From NCBI GenBank assembly GCA_022559845.1, contig CM040118.1, positions 236,639,224-236,703,223 on the forward strand: a stretch of 64,000 nucleotides of DNA, in the 5' to 3' direction. This DNA comes from Amorphophallus konjac. Taxonomy: Eukaryota > Streptophyta > Magnoliopsida > Alismatales > Araceae. Made by a program: the position numbers and the translations under genes. The notes beneath the pieces were generated by a model. The model did not search any database. It was not told the DNA's origin and saw only the letters and a list, made by a program, of their open reading frames with translations. Positions 10,809 through 21,199 of this stretch are shown piece by piece (position 1 is the stretch's first letter; the number at the start of each line of letters is the position of its first letter).

Positions 10809-13630
10809 AATCCCCCGGGGTGGGGAGAACTCGACCCTGTCGAGTGCGGGTCTGCCTGGCTATCATAGTGCTCCAGAATGTCGGGATCCAACCGCAGCAG
10901 GTCCTCCCGACTCACCCAAGTATCCTCCGTCGGGGGACGGTTCTTCCACCTAACCAAGTAGCGCTGATACACCTTGTGCCTCGTAATGATGCTCTGCTCA
11001 TCCAGAATTGCCTCTATCTGCTCTCGTCGGTCTCTCAGGCTAGAAGGTGGAGTCCCTCCGGAAGTGTCCCTCTCAAGGTGGGGTAAAAGCTCAAGCTCCT
11101 TACTGGGTTCCACCGCGGGGCCTTTGTAGGGTACCATATCCGCCACATTGAAAGTAGGGTGCACCCCATAGCTCTCTGGCAGGTCAAGCTCATAAGCATT
11201 GCTGCCAAGTCGTCGTAGAACTCGAAAGGGTCCCGACCCTCGTGCCCTCAACTTGGAGGCAGGCCCGGGAAGGAGCCGCTCCGTCCTCACCATCACTAGG
11301 TCTGCCACTTGGAATTCACAGTGGCGCCGGTGATCATCTGCCCGTCTTTTGTAAGCCTCATTGCTTTTCCCTATATGCTTGCAGATGTCATCATGTAACT
11401 CTTTGATATGCTGTGCAAAGGACTCAGCTGAGACTGACACCCTAGCATGTGGGGGAAGGGGAATGAGATCCGAGGGCTTTCTAGGCCTAAAACCATGCAT
11501 TGTCATGAATGATGATCCTATAGGGATGAAGGGAGGGCCTGGACAGCCAAATTCAGCCCTATCAAGTGTTAGATTGGTTTTGACAGACTTAGGAGGACCA
11601 GGGCATCCATGAATTGACCAATCATGCTTAGAAACCATGTGGACCTTGATGCACTTAGGTGGACCGGGGCAGCCACAAGTGGCCCTATCATGCATGAGAC
11701 GGATGAAGAGTGGGGGAAGACCAACTTGTCCAAATGTAAGCCTATCATGCACTGGACCTAGTGTGTGAATGACACAAATGATGTGACTAGCCTGACCACA
11801 TGATGTAAAAGGTTTTGATACATGGATTCCTATCAAGATGGTCCCATCTGTGAGATTTGGGGGTTTCCACTCATGGGGATCGAAGCGGTTCCAAGGGGTG
11901 GACATCTTGGGATGGGTCACTCCCTTATTTCCAAGGTTGATGCCACCCTTGGCATTGACTCTCATAGTGTGGGCGGAATTTCGGAATGGGTGGGTTAGGC
12001 CTGACATGGTGGGTGAGGGTAGGAGGGAGTGGGTGGTGGGTGAGGAGTACTTGGAAGCCCATAGGGAGTGGCCAAACAGATCAAGATGGGTTAAGGGGTG
12101 GGTGATGTGGAGGTGGGTTTCAATCCAAGTGGTCGCCCTAGGGTCCCTAGCACACATAGGGAAGTGCAAATCATGAACCCAGTGGGACTTATCGTAATGC
12201 TCCTTGCAAAGGGGCGAGGGATAGGGAGAGATGTAGGAGGGCCAGGAGGTGGGTTGGTAATGAGGGGCTAGTGGGAAGGGAACATGTGGATCTAGGAGGA
12301 CTTGGGTTGAGGGGAATGAGGCTTCTTCCCATCCTGGACCTTGAGCATTCCAAAGCATACACTCCCTAGTGTGGGCTGGGCACTCGTCTCCTAATGGGGT
12401 AAGCACCAAAGTGGATTCCTTAGGTTGATTGCCCTCTCCTTGTGGTAGGGGAGTGGTGTAAAACTCATCGGGAATTGAAATCCCTTTCCTTGTGGAAGGA
12501 GGGGATTTCCATTGAGTGGGGTCAAAAGGATCATAGAAATTGAAACTCTTATGGAGGGATTCCTCTATGTCCTTGGATAGGTTGGCCCAAGTAGGACGTT
12601 CCCCGATGCATGTTGAACCTTCATCGACAAGGGGCAACAACAAGAGTGTGGACTCACTAGGAAGTGTGACCTTGAGGAGAGGAGAGCATTTTTTTGTGGG
12701 GCTCATTGGGTCAAGTTCCCTAGGGGTTGGCAGGAAGATTAGAAGCTCACTAGTGCATTGGCCTATAGTGCAAATAGGTGTAATGGAGCCAATGGATGAG
12801 TAGGCAAAGGCAAGGTACTTGGGCTTAATGGGTTCCATGGCCAACATGCTAGTCAACCCCATTTGATAACTCAAACTCCTAAGTAGGTCTTCAAGGGTTT
12901 CCACAAAGCAAAAGGATTGATATGTTGTGTGACGAGAATGACATGGCACTAGTTGAACTTGCTCTATGGGGAGGTTGCATGGGGTTGAAGGGTACAAGAT
13001 GGGACCTTTCTTGAGCCAGGTAGCTAGGGGCTCCTCTATGGTTAGCTCACCAGTGGGTGGGATGAGTTGCTCATGTTGGGGTTCGGGTTGGTTTTGTGCA
13101 ATGGAGATTTGAGGCTCATTTTCCACTTTAACTGATCGCTTTTGAATGGTTTGCTTAAACTTGGAGAGGGCTTGGTTATAAGAATTTGGGAAGTGGAACC
13201 TTTTCTTGTCTCCCGGGGATTGCAAGTGACACCCTTTTCCTTCGGGGTCTATGATTGCTTGTTGTTCTTCCATCCATTCTTTTCCCAAAATAATATGTGA
13301 CCCAAGGGGCCGAATTTTGCACCATACTCCACTACCCCACGTAATGGATTTGGAGGGAATGCGGCTTACACAAGGTACGTAGAACTCTACGAAAACCCAT
13401 TCCCCATGGATGACAATTTTCCCTTCTTGTGATAAGGAGTTCACAAGAGTTTGGGAGACATAATTTCCCGATTGGTACTCATCAAGGAACACAGTGGTGA
13501 TTTTGTTGTGGGGTAGGACTACTTTGAAGCTAAAGAACATGGTGAACCGGTCACCGTGGGAATTAGGATTCATGGTGTTATTGGAAGAAGATGAATTATC
13601 TTGATAATGAGTTCCACTACGAGTGGTCAT
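10754..13630 (-). CDS. 958-aa protein: protease-like N-terminus, integrase C-terminal module and chromodomain
   Basis: One uninterrupted frame fills the element. Residues about 30-140 resemble a degenerate retropepsin: the usual DSGA is replaced by LDEYQSGN, but the later ILGKEWMEEQQAIIDPEG mimics the second half of a gypsy protease. The middle is Pro-rich with three GCPGPP repeats and no recognised domain. Residues about 735-840 match the integrase C-terminal region (a YKRRADDHRR stretch, then a GPFRVLRRLG module). Residues about 870-925 form a chromodomain (YLVRWKNRPPTEDTWV), which in chromoviruses steers integration to particular chromatin. RT, RNase H, the zinc-binding module and the DDE core are missing. 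Mobilisation would need partner enzymes; whether this protein is packaged, targets integration or does something else is unknown. The start is the first ATG after the primer site (M-T-T-R-S-G). Openness over 2.9 kb contrasts with all neighbours. Confidence 0.85.
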   Translation of the reverse strand: MTTRSGTHYQDNSSSSNNTMNPNSHGDRFTMFFSFKVVLPHNKITTVFLDEYQSGNYVSQTLVNSLSQEGKIVIHGEWVFVEFYVPCVSRIPSKSITWGSGVWCKIRPLGSHIILGKEWMEEQQAIIDPEGKGCHLQSPGDKKRFHFPNSYNQALSKFKQTIQKRSVKVENEPQISIAQNQPEPQHEQLIPPTGELTIEEPLATWLKKGPILYPSTPCNLPIEQVQLVPCHSRHTTYQSFCFVETLEDLLRSLSYQMGLTSMLAMEPIKPKYLAFAYSSIGSITPICTIGQCTSELLIFLPTPRELDPMSPTKKCSPLLKVTLPSESTLLLLPLVDEGSTCIGERPTWANLSKDIEESLHKSFNFYDPFDPTQWKSPPSTRKGISIPDEFYTTPLPQGEGNQPKESTLVLTPLGDECPAHTRECMLWNAQGPGWEEASFPSTQVLLDPHVPFPLAPHYQPTSWPSYISPYPSPLCKEHYDKSHWVHDLHFPMCARDPRATTWIETHLHITHPLTHLDLFGHSLWASKYSSPTTHSLLPSPTMSGLTHPFRNSAHTMRVNAKGGINLGNKGVTHPKMSTPWNRFDPHEWKPPNLTDGTILIGIHVSKPFTSCGQASHIICVIHTLGPVHDRLTFGQVGLPPLFIRLMHDRATCGCPGPPKCIKVHMVSKHDWSIHGCPGPPKSVKTNLTLDRAEFGCPGPPFIPIGSSFMTMHGFRPRKPSDLIPLPPHARVSVSAESFAQHIKELHDDICKHIGKSNEAYKRRADDHRRHCEFQVADLVMVRTERLLPGPASKLRARGSGPFRVLRRLGSNAYELDLPESYGVHPTFNVADMVPYKGPAVEPSKELELLPHLERDTSGGTPPSSLRDRREQIEAILDEQSIITRHKVYQRYLVRWKNRPPTEDTWVSREDLLRLDPDILEHYDSQADPHSTGSSSPHPGGFDEDIPRHSLWLGSPAHP

Positions 13631-13719
13631 GCAAAGTTGGGTGGGCTATGCAAGGGTGTGCGAGTGCACCTAAGAAAAACTTAGTGTGACCCAAGACTAG
13701 ACTTGTAAGGACAAGCCTA

Positions 13720-13737
13720 TGACCGCTCTGATACCAC
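13720..13737 (-). other. Primer binding site, tRNA-Met type
   Basis: Immediately inside the right LTR the minus strand reads AG then TGGTATCAGAGCGGTC, the usual initiator-Met primer site of chromoviruses and many other plant LTR elements. It fixes the element's orientation. Confidence 0.9.
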
Positions 13738-13738
13738 T

Positions 13739-16074
13739 TGATGTGGCACAGCCCAAAGACCACTAAATATGATGAGATGACCCTAGGACTTAGACCCGCA
13801 AGCATACAAGCGCTCAATGATTCTCACAATGACGATTTTTGCCCACACGGCTCACACGTTCACCCGGTGGATCCGGGAGATGATGGTGAGGGTCCGAGGT
13901 GGGACCCAATTGTCCTAATGGACTTACAATGCTATGGCTGACCCCCAATGGGCCTAGGAGACCCAACTTTGTGGGTGGCTGGCCCGCAAGACGGGGTGTT
14001 GGGTGGCACTCACTCACGGGCCGCGGTGGGCACGATATTGCCTAAAGTGAAGTCCGAGCACTCTCTTACCGTCCGACGGGCATTCAAGGTAATACTACAT
14101 TTGCAGAAATGAAGCTACAAGGGTGTGATCAGAAGCTCACCTGATCGGTGTGAAGACACCGATCCCGTTCGGAGACGAGGGCGCGCCGGGAGGCGAGGGT
14201 ATACACCCGATCGCCGCGACGATGGAGCTTGACCTGAAAATGCGAAGAGGTACAGCACTACACCCCGTGCAAGGGGGGGATCTTGGGGTGGGGGTTAATG
14301 TATTACAACAAAAAATTACCTCCAAGCAGGGAGGGGCCTTCAGCCGGCCAAGCGGGGAGGGGAATGAGCGAGATAGAGTCGACTTTCCGAGCTTCGCTGA
14401 TTCTGCCTAGCTTCTGTATTTCGGGACAGAGGATCGATGTCGATGCTGCCAATAATTCCACCGAGCTCAGAATCTAACGAGACTTGCGCCAAAAGCTTCC
14501 TAACTGGAGAGGAGAAAGTCTTGAATTTTTGGGCGACGTTCCGATCCGGGGGCTGGCTGCTCTGGCGACTGGAAGTTGGTTGCAGTTCTGGTCTCTGGCC
14601 GAACATGATCTGAAACAGTAGGTTTCAGAAGTTTCCACGACCGCTCCTGAGCTCCAAATCTGGCACCGCCAGACTCTTTGGAACCGTGGACGAGTCTACT
14701 TTGCAGAAAAACAAACGGGGAAGTCTTCTGATGTCGGAGATGAGCTGGGTGTCCAGAGGAGTGGACGGTGGTCGGTGTAGACTGTGAGGAGGCAGATCGG
14801 CGTGGTTGTGGTATAAAATTGAGATCTCTGGTTGTCGGACGCAGAACGGGGTTCCGCCTTCTGTTCCTGGACGCTGACAGGGGGAGGAAGATCTTTGTGG
14901 AAGACTTTGAAGGCTGGTTCCTTCAAGGTTCATCGTGGGAGAGCCTGCTCTGTCGTTCTGGTTACTGGCCTGAGAAGCCCTGCGCAGTCGAGGGAGAATG
15001 GTTGCCGCGGGCAGCTCGGAACTCGGATGCCAACGTAACTACCTCGCCTGGAAAGCTCTCTGGAAGACATTTCCAGAGATGTAGGTCTTGACACCAGAAA
15101 GATCAGGGATCGGCTGAAGATGTTGCAACTTTCAGGACCCAACTCTGCTGCCAACGAACTGTTGATGTAGCCGCAATCTTATGGTGTCAAATGGTGTTGG
15201 GGTGGGGTAACTTAGCAAGGGGAGGGTGGCTGTGTGGGATATGGAGGAAGGTTGCTGGAGGGCTGAGGGGAGCAGGGGTGATGGTGAACCTGGCTGGAGC
15301 TGCTGGAGGTGGAGGTGGAGAGGTGGGTGTGCACAAGAGAGAGGGGGAGTGTGAATGGAGGGTGGGGGCGAACTTGGCTTGAGGGGGAGGGGTATGGGGC
15401 GGCCAAGGCAATGGAGGGAAGGTTCAAATTCGAAATTGGCCTTGGGAGGGGTGGGATTTGTGTGGGGAAGTGGGGGGATTGTGTTGGGAGGTGGAAGAGT
15501 TGCTTTGGGACAAGGAGGGGGAGTAAATGAGGGGCTATGGGGAAGTGGAGGGCCTTAATGGAGGTGGGTGAGGTAGTGGAGGTGGTTGGGGGTTGGAGTA
15601 AGTGAGGGGGAAGGAGGAGAGAGAGAGAGGGTCGAGCTCCCCTTGGGGAGAGAGAGAATGAGAGAGAGAGTGAGAGAGAGAGTAAAAGAGAGAGATCTTG
15701 AGAGGTGGAATGAAGTAGTTTTCAATATTTCATCAAAAGTGAGTACATGGAGGGAGATGGGGGCTATTTATAGGCAACCCATCTTTACAAGACAAAAATA
15801 ACTCTGCCATTTAAGGCAAAAGACCAAACATGTCCTAGACTCAGTCCAGTAGGCCCAAACTAAGGTATTAGGGCCCAATTAGACCAAATAGGGGAAATGG
15901 ACTAGTACAACATGACATAATAAAAGGAAATACATGCGACATGACCCAATAAAAGGAAAATTACATATGATAAGACTCAATAAAAGGAAGATACATAAGA
16001 TGAGAATGAGTCGACTAAATCAAGGGTGTGCAGGCGACCCGAGCCATAGCGTGTGTCGTGAGATGTCCTCATCA
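13739..16074 (-). repeat. 5' LTR of the chromovirus-derived element
   Basis: It starts (minus strand) TGATGAGGAC at 16074 and ends CACATCA at 13739. It would carry the promoter and transcription start. The copy at 8471-10808 is almost identical. Confidence 0.95.
15764..15772 (-). promoter_or_regulatory. Candidate TATA box of the chromovirus-derived element
   Basis: The minus strand reads TATAAATAG in the 5' LTR, followed downstream by a CT-rich leader (15600-15700) typical of plant 5' UTRs. The identical box occurs in the 3' LTR at 10498-10506. Confidence 0.6.
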
Positions 16075-16858
16075 TTCCCTTTTCCTTTTGACACGAACCT
16101 CAACATGTCTTAAGTGAAGTAGGCCCGGTTACTCAGAATCGGAGCATTTTTCATGGTATTTTTTTTTAAAATTTTATTTTTCAATAGATAACATGGCAGA
16201 AAGCTTATAAAAGATCTCTTCTTCAAAAAGTACAGAATATCAGACATTATATCCAAAATAGTAGGAGGCTTGTCCTACTTGTTTCATTAGCGTGCAAAGT
16301 GATTTTCTTTTTTCTAAAGTGCACATGAACTTTAAAAAGATTCTTAGATCAGTTTTCCGTGGCTCGATTAGATAAATGTTCCATCATCCTTCTTCCTAAT
16401 CTTTTCCATTCCAGAATTACTTTTCATGAGAGCATAAATCAAGAAAACTCAATTGGGTGTTATTTTGGATTTAGGAAAAAAGAAAATTTGTAGGCGAAAG
16501 AAGGTTGTATAGGATAATATGATTTCCATCCCCCTAACTTAAATGACATTATCCTCAATGGCATGAACAATATGGAATAATGAACAATGTAAACATGATA
16601 GTTTGTGAAAGAACGGGACAACCTGATGTGTACTTCGACGGCTTTGGCGTTTGAGAGGCGGTACTTTGGCTTGAAAAATCAGAGAAACAGAGGAAGCAAT
16701 CAGCTCTCTCCCCCCAACTTATCCTTTATTCAAACCTGCAAAATAAAAACACAAAACTACAATAAAAAACTTGAGTTGTCTCCCAAAAAGCCATTTATTA
16801 GCACACCAAACTATGAAAACGTTGGGCTGCCTCCCAAAAAGCGCTAAATTTAACGTCT
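16075..16858 (-). other. LARD internal non-coding segment with extra polypurine tracts
   Basis: No coding frame is recognisable. The segment begins with the right copy of the TTCCC target duplication. On the minus strand it holds an AAGTTGGGGGGAGAG tract near 16704-16718 and a weaker one near 16530, resembling the terminal polypurine tract of this element. Confidence 0.65.
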
Positions 16859-18670
16859 TCAGCCAGACGCAATGTAGCTCACTAACCAACGTGTGGCATT
16901 CAGAATGAGCCACCAAATGATTTTATCCTCCGATAAATTCCAACCCGTGTACCATTGGAGGAAAAGATTATATGTATGTGCATGTGGGCTAGACTCATGC
17001 CAAGGTGGGTCTAGGAATTTGGACGGACCCCCTCGGTCAGAGAATGGTGGAGGAATTATCATATCCTCAATTAAAAAATATTCCTTAGTACACTTATGGT
17101 CTTTATAAGTATTAAACACATCAATCCGGACCTTAATCTCCCTCAACTTTTCTCCTTCATCCTCACTTTTAAGATGTACTTGCGTATTGTTTAGGTGAGA
17201 GAGGATAAGGGTGTTATGGATTTTTGGGGAATCTACCACATGGCCAGTGTCAAGGAGATAAGGAGGATTTGGAATAAAATCAGTGCGCTCCTCAACACAA
17301 GAATTCACAGAAGGCTCATATGGATCTAACTTGTTGGTGAGTTGCAGAATATTTGGAATGATTATGGATTCACCAAGGTTAGGGATGGGTAAAAGATCCA
17401 CATTCTCCCCTAAATCAGGAGATGCCCGGCTAGAGTGAATTTCAAATGGAGTACTCGATTCTCCAATTACCCAAGAAGATAGATCTATAGCCATACTTAA
17501 GTCTTTCTCCACACTCACATTTTCCTCGTCATTCTCTTGAAAAGAGGACTTAGCAAATTTAGGAAGGGAAAGTAATGGATTTTGATCATTGACGGGAAAA
17601 TCATCTTCCTCTTCTTCTCCCCCCAACTTTTGATCATCAGATTCATCATAATCCTCTTCACAATTCTTAGGCTACTCTTCCTTTAAGTCCTCATCATAAA
17701 ACTTCCACATTATTCTCTCAAGATCAAAAGGGATATGAGTGTTAAGCTGGGGAATCATAGATTGATCATATGGACTTTTATTGTCATCAAATGCAGGAAG
17801 TTGGCCCTCAAGACTTGTAGTGGAGTTACGAGGCATTGGATCCACTTCCATTTCTATGATGTTTTTAGTAACCCTGCTTAATTGAGCCTCAAAGTTTTGT
17901 AGTTATTCCTAGAAGGCTTGTTGTTGAGTTAGGAAGAGTTGTGTCAATTGATCAAACATCTTATCCTTATTCAAAGTGGGCTGAGAGTCAAATTGTGATG
18001 GATAGTAGTTTGAAGGGTACTCAGTCCGAGAATGAGATGGTGGAGAGTGTACGGGTTGCCCTCCATAATAGGGTTGATCATAAGAATCATTTGGATATGG
18101 GGCCCAATTTTAAAAATCTTGTTCTTGAGGACTTTGGCCTTGATCCTGATAAGACTCCCAAGAAGAATCATGTTGATCTCTCCAACCAGAATTAAAGTTG
18201 TTTGGACATGGGTCAAAATAAGGTGTGGAGAGTTCTGGAGACATTTGGGTTTGCCTTACTTGGTCCATCCAAGAGATTGTTGGTTGATTTTCCCAACTAG
18301 AGGTATAAAGATCTGAAGGTGATTCATAATCGGGCTGAAAAAACTGTTGATCATATTGGGCTTGCTCTGGGAGGAAAGGTAGATCATGGCCCCCAAACTG
18401 AGTGGTTGGAATATGGACTTGGGTAAACGATGGAAACTGGGCCATCATAGGTGACGGGATCTCATTTTGGGCCGACCACGAATATGGACTGTCATAAGAG
18501 GTCGGGTTATTTTGGGTGAGAAATGAGTGTAGATTTGGACAACCACCTACATAATGGGCCGGGTTATCCCACATGTGATCATTATCATGGTGACTAGGTG
18601 GTATGAAGGGGTCTTGATCCATGGCTAGAAATTGATCAAATTTATGAGCCAATTGGTCAAACTTGTCCAA
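16859..18670 (-). pseudogene. gag: LARD gag-like frame with in-frame stops
   Basis: Reading one minus-strand frame from the ATG at 18670 gives about 600 codons, broken by TAA near 18098, TAG and TAA near 17915 and 17909, and TAG near 17672. The first 190 residues are rich in Tyr, Gln, Pro, Ser and Asp (for example GWRDQHDSSWESYQDQ), like the C-terminal tail of Athila-type gag. The next part contains LQNFEAQLSRVTKNI, resembling the 'LE-Q-GQ' segment of such gags. An acidic stretch (GGEEEEDDF) and an unrecognised tail end at 16859. No zinc knuckle, protease or polymerase follows. Most stops fit C-to-T changes at Gln codons. Confidence 0.6.
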
Positions 18671-19354
18671 CTTATGTGCCCAATCCGTAGATTAAAATTT
18701 ATGCCCTCACCATTTTTTGTATATTTTATTTTTTTTATTTTTTTATTTTTTGTTTTTTATACAAACGAATTCTCAAATAAAGTCCAACTTAGATTCACCA
18801 TCAAACTTGTCCACCGGCCAGGTAACAGGTGGGGAAGTGGGAGGCTCCCCTTGCTTTCACAAGGTCCTAATTAAGTAACCACTTTCCCGCTTATAGCGTT
18901 TGCCGTTGACCTCTAGCCTTAGACACCAGTTTCAAAGATGATAGTGAACCCAAGTTATGCCCTTTTTTTGTGTTTTTATTTTTCTATTTTTTTTGAACTG
19001 GGTTAATCCACCATATTTTTTATTTCTTCTATTTTTTTATTTTTTGAAGAACATTTCTAAGCATGAAAATAAATTACATATCGAAAGTAAAAATAAAGAA
19101 ACTAAATTTATGGAAAGAGGGTAAGAGTACTAACCTTAATCGCATTCCCTCGTTCTTTATTTGGCAAATAAAAAATAACGAGATTAGAAGATACAGAAGA
19201 CTTACCTCGGGGAGACACAACATCTGTTTGTGGCATTTTCAACATTTTCTATTTTTTTGTGCTTTTGCGGATCCTTTTATTTTTCTACAAAAATAAGAGT
19301 GAGCAATAATATATATACAAAAGAAAATATAAAGTTATCAACTTCAAATTCAAA
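18671..19354 (-). other. LARD 5' internal leader, no gene
   Basis: This sequence, with many short T-runs, lies between the primer site and the gag-like frame. I see no domain, and only short frames that look random. Confidence 0.7.
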
Positions 19355-19374
19355 CCTCCCCGGCAACGGCGCCA
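19355..19374 (-). other. Primer binding site, tRNA-Asp type
   Basis: The minus strand reads TGGCGCCGTTGCCGGGGAGG, five bases from the LTR end. This is the type used by Athila-group elements (from memory). Confidence 0.85.
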
Positions 19375-19379
19375 AAATT

Positions 19380-21175
19380 TGATGCGCGGAAAACGCACGT
19401 CGTTAATACGCCCCACTATCAAATTATAATATCCGGCCCACAAATTAAATAAATGGAATAGTTAAGTGGTGAGACCGAGTCGAATCCACAGGGAGAAGTA
19501 GATTTGAAAGTTGAAAATCTTGAGTTGTTAAGATTTAAAGATCAAGAGAATTGACTTTAGACTGCCTTAGAAATGGAAAACAAAACAGAATTCTATTGAA
19601 AATACGGGTTTGGAAGAAATAGAATAACTTAAAATCTAGAGGGATCTAGAAAAAGTGGAATACATGAAAGTTGTAGAGAATTGAAAGATGAAGAAGTTTG
19701 ATGAAGAACACAGAAACAGAAAACGAAAGGAAGACAATAAAAAACTTAAAATATCAAGATCTATCGCTGCTGGTGAACAGTAACTGACAGAAAAATAGAC
19801 CGGTGAAAAATTAATTCTAGAGCTCAAACTAAGAAGAATTTGACAAAGTGGAAGAAGAACAAAAGTTAGATATATAAGAGAGGAACAACGTTTATGAAGA
19901 ACTCAAAGTAAAATTATGATTGTAAAGGCTTCAAAAGGGCAAATGGGTGAAGACTATCACTTCGCATGAACAGTACATACACAGGACAACACTTAGAAAC
20001 ACAGAGAATAACTTTTAAACTAGAAGGAATTAAAGGAAATGATGAAAAGAATAATTGAAGAACACTTAAATATGAACAACGTTCATGAATACAACAAATT
20101 AAAATGAAGATCACACAAGTTTGTAAATTGATTATGAAAAGCCGAAATGGCTAAGAGTACAATGAAATTCTTCAATACAAACTTAACACAAACTTCAACA
20201 CTTAAACATAAAAGCTCTCAAAATCTATCCCTACCAAAGTCAGAAAGTAAAAACTTGAATAACACTTACAAATTTGATCAATCCCTAGCTTACAACACTT
20301 GGCTCTCCTCTCTTAACAACCTCCTTTCATTACAATTGAAGCCCTTTATATAGGGTTTACATAATAACCCCTTAGGAAATGTGAACACTCTTGCCAATGT
20401 GAATACCGAATTGCTGCATTTGTTGACTCCAAATTGTGTGCTAGCATGTGCTTCACACTTCTCTATTTTTTTCTGATTTTTTTAGAATTTTTCTGGCCTT
20501 TTTCTCCTTCTTTTTCTCTTCTTTCTCTCTCTTTCTCTCTCTTTCTGGCCGTGTGCGCCCGCGTGCACCGGGCCCTCTCTCGCCGCGTGAGAGGCGCAGC
20601 CGTGTGCCGCCGCTGCGCCGTCGCCTCCGCGTCCACCGCGTGTCGACCGCGTGGCGCTTTGCGCCCGGCAGACACGCCTCCTCTTCCTTCGTTCGCGCTG
20701 ACCAGCGCGTTGACAGGCCCCCCCCTCGTCGCCCGTGCCCGCCGCGAAGGCGGGAAGAGGGGGGGGGGGGGGGGGGGGCGCTGCGGTTTATATATTATAT
20801 ATATACATATATATATTATATATTTATTACATACACATTATGCATTAATAGCTTTAAAAATCCATAAAAATATCAAATAAATTCCCTTTTTTTCTATATT
20901 TTTTTCTTTTCTTTTTGAACAACTCTTTGGGCTTTTGGCCCAGTTCAACATATAATTTTATTTTATATTTTTATTTATATTTATTTCTTGTATCTTCCCT
21001 CGTACCGAGTGCCTACATAAATAAGTAAAAATAGTTATTAAAATTATTTAATTTCAAAAAATTAATTATTTGACTCTAAATTAACAATGAGTGTGATACG
21101 TGTATATTTATTATTATTTAAGCTCAGAAAAATGTGTATAATCATGAATTAATATGTAAAAATACACACTTATCA
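19380..21175 (-). repeat. 5' LTR of the LARD-like element
   Basis: It runs on the minus strand from TGATAAGTGTG at 21175 to GCGCATCA at 19380. It has the same GC-rich block as the left LTR, a run of 20 G (20759-20778) and a TA microsatellite. Confidence 0.9.
20344..20353 (-). promoter_or_regulatory. Candidate TATA box of the LARD-like element
   Basis: The minus strand reads CTATATAAAG in the 5' LTR, about 80 bp downstream of the end of the GC-rich block in transcription direction. It is conserved in the other LTR at 7167-7176. Confidence 0.6.
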
Positions 21176-21199
21176 GTCCTCAATCACAGAAATGTACAA
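21176..21199. repeat. Right copy of the 24-bp target duplication
   Basis: It directly abuts the TTATCA end of the LARD-like element and is identical to 6175-6198. Confidence 0.9.

Larger units (their letters stand above)
8471..16074 (-). mobile_element. Non-autonomous chromovirus-derived LTR retrotransposon with intact ORF
   Basis: LTRs of about 2337 bp flank a 2.93-kb interior. The 5-bp target duplication TTCCC is perfect (8466-8470 and 16075-16079). LTR ends are TGATG and ATCA. A tRNA-Met-type primer site (TGGTATCAGAGC) next to the right LTR sets the minus orientation. The interior is filled by one 958-codon frame lacking RT, RNase H and the integrase catalytic core. The LTRs differ at about 35-40 positions by eye (roughly 98.4% identity), so the insertion is recent compared with its neighbours. 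Confidence 0.9.
6203..21175 (-). mobile_element. Non-autonomous (LARD-like) LTR retrotransposon with tRNA-Asp-type primer site
   Basis: Two LTRs of about 1.8 kb (19380-21175 and 6203-7977) share termini, reading on the minus strand TGATAAGTG at the start and GCGCATCA at the end. A primer site beginning TGGCGCCGTTGCC follows the right LTR, and a G-rich tract (AGTTGGGGGG) precedes the left one, so the element is minus-strand. The internal part excluding its own nested insert is only about 3.8 kb. It has a decayed gag-like frame but no protease, RT, RNase H or integrase. The primer type and the Tyr/Gln/Pro-rich gag tail resemble Athila-group elements. It would have needed enzymes in trans. Confidence 0.85.

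Noticed and set aside
20434..20880. Open frames of about 140 codons in the LARD LTR (and the matching ones at 7113-7662)
   Set aside because: They arise from a GC-rich, CT-rich stretch with few stops in any frame, overlap in several frames, differ between the two LTRs and show no domain.
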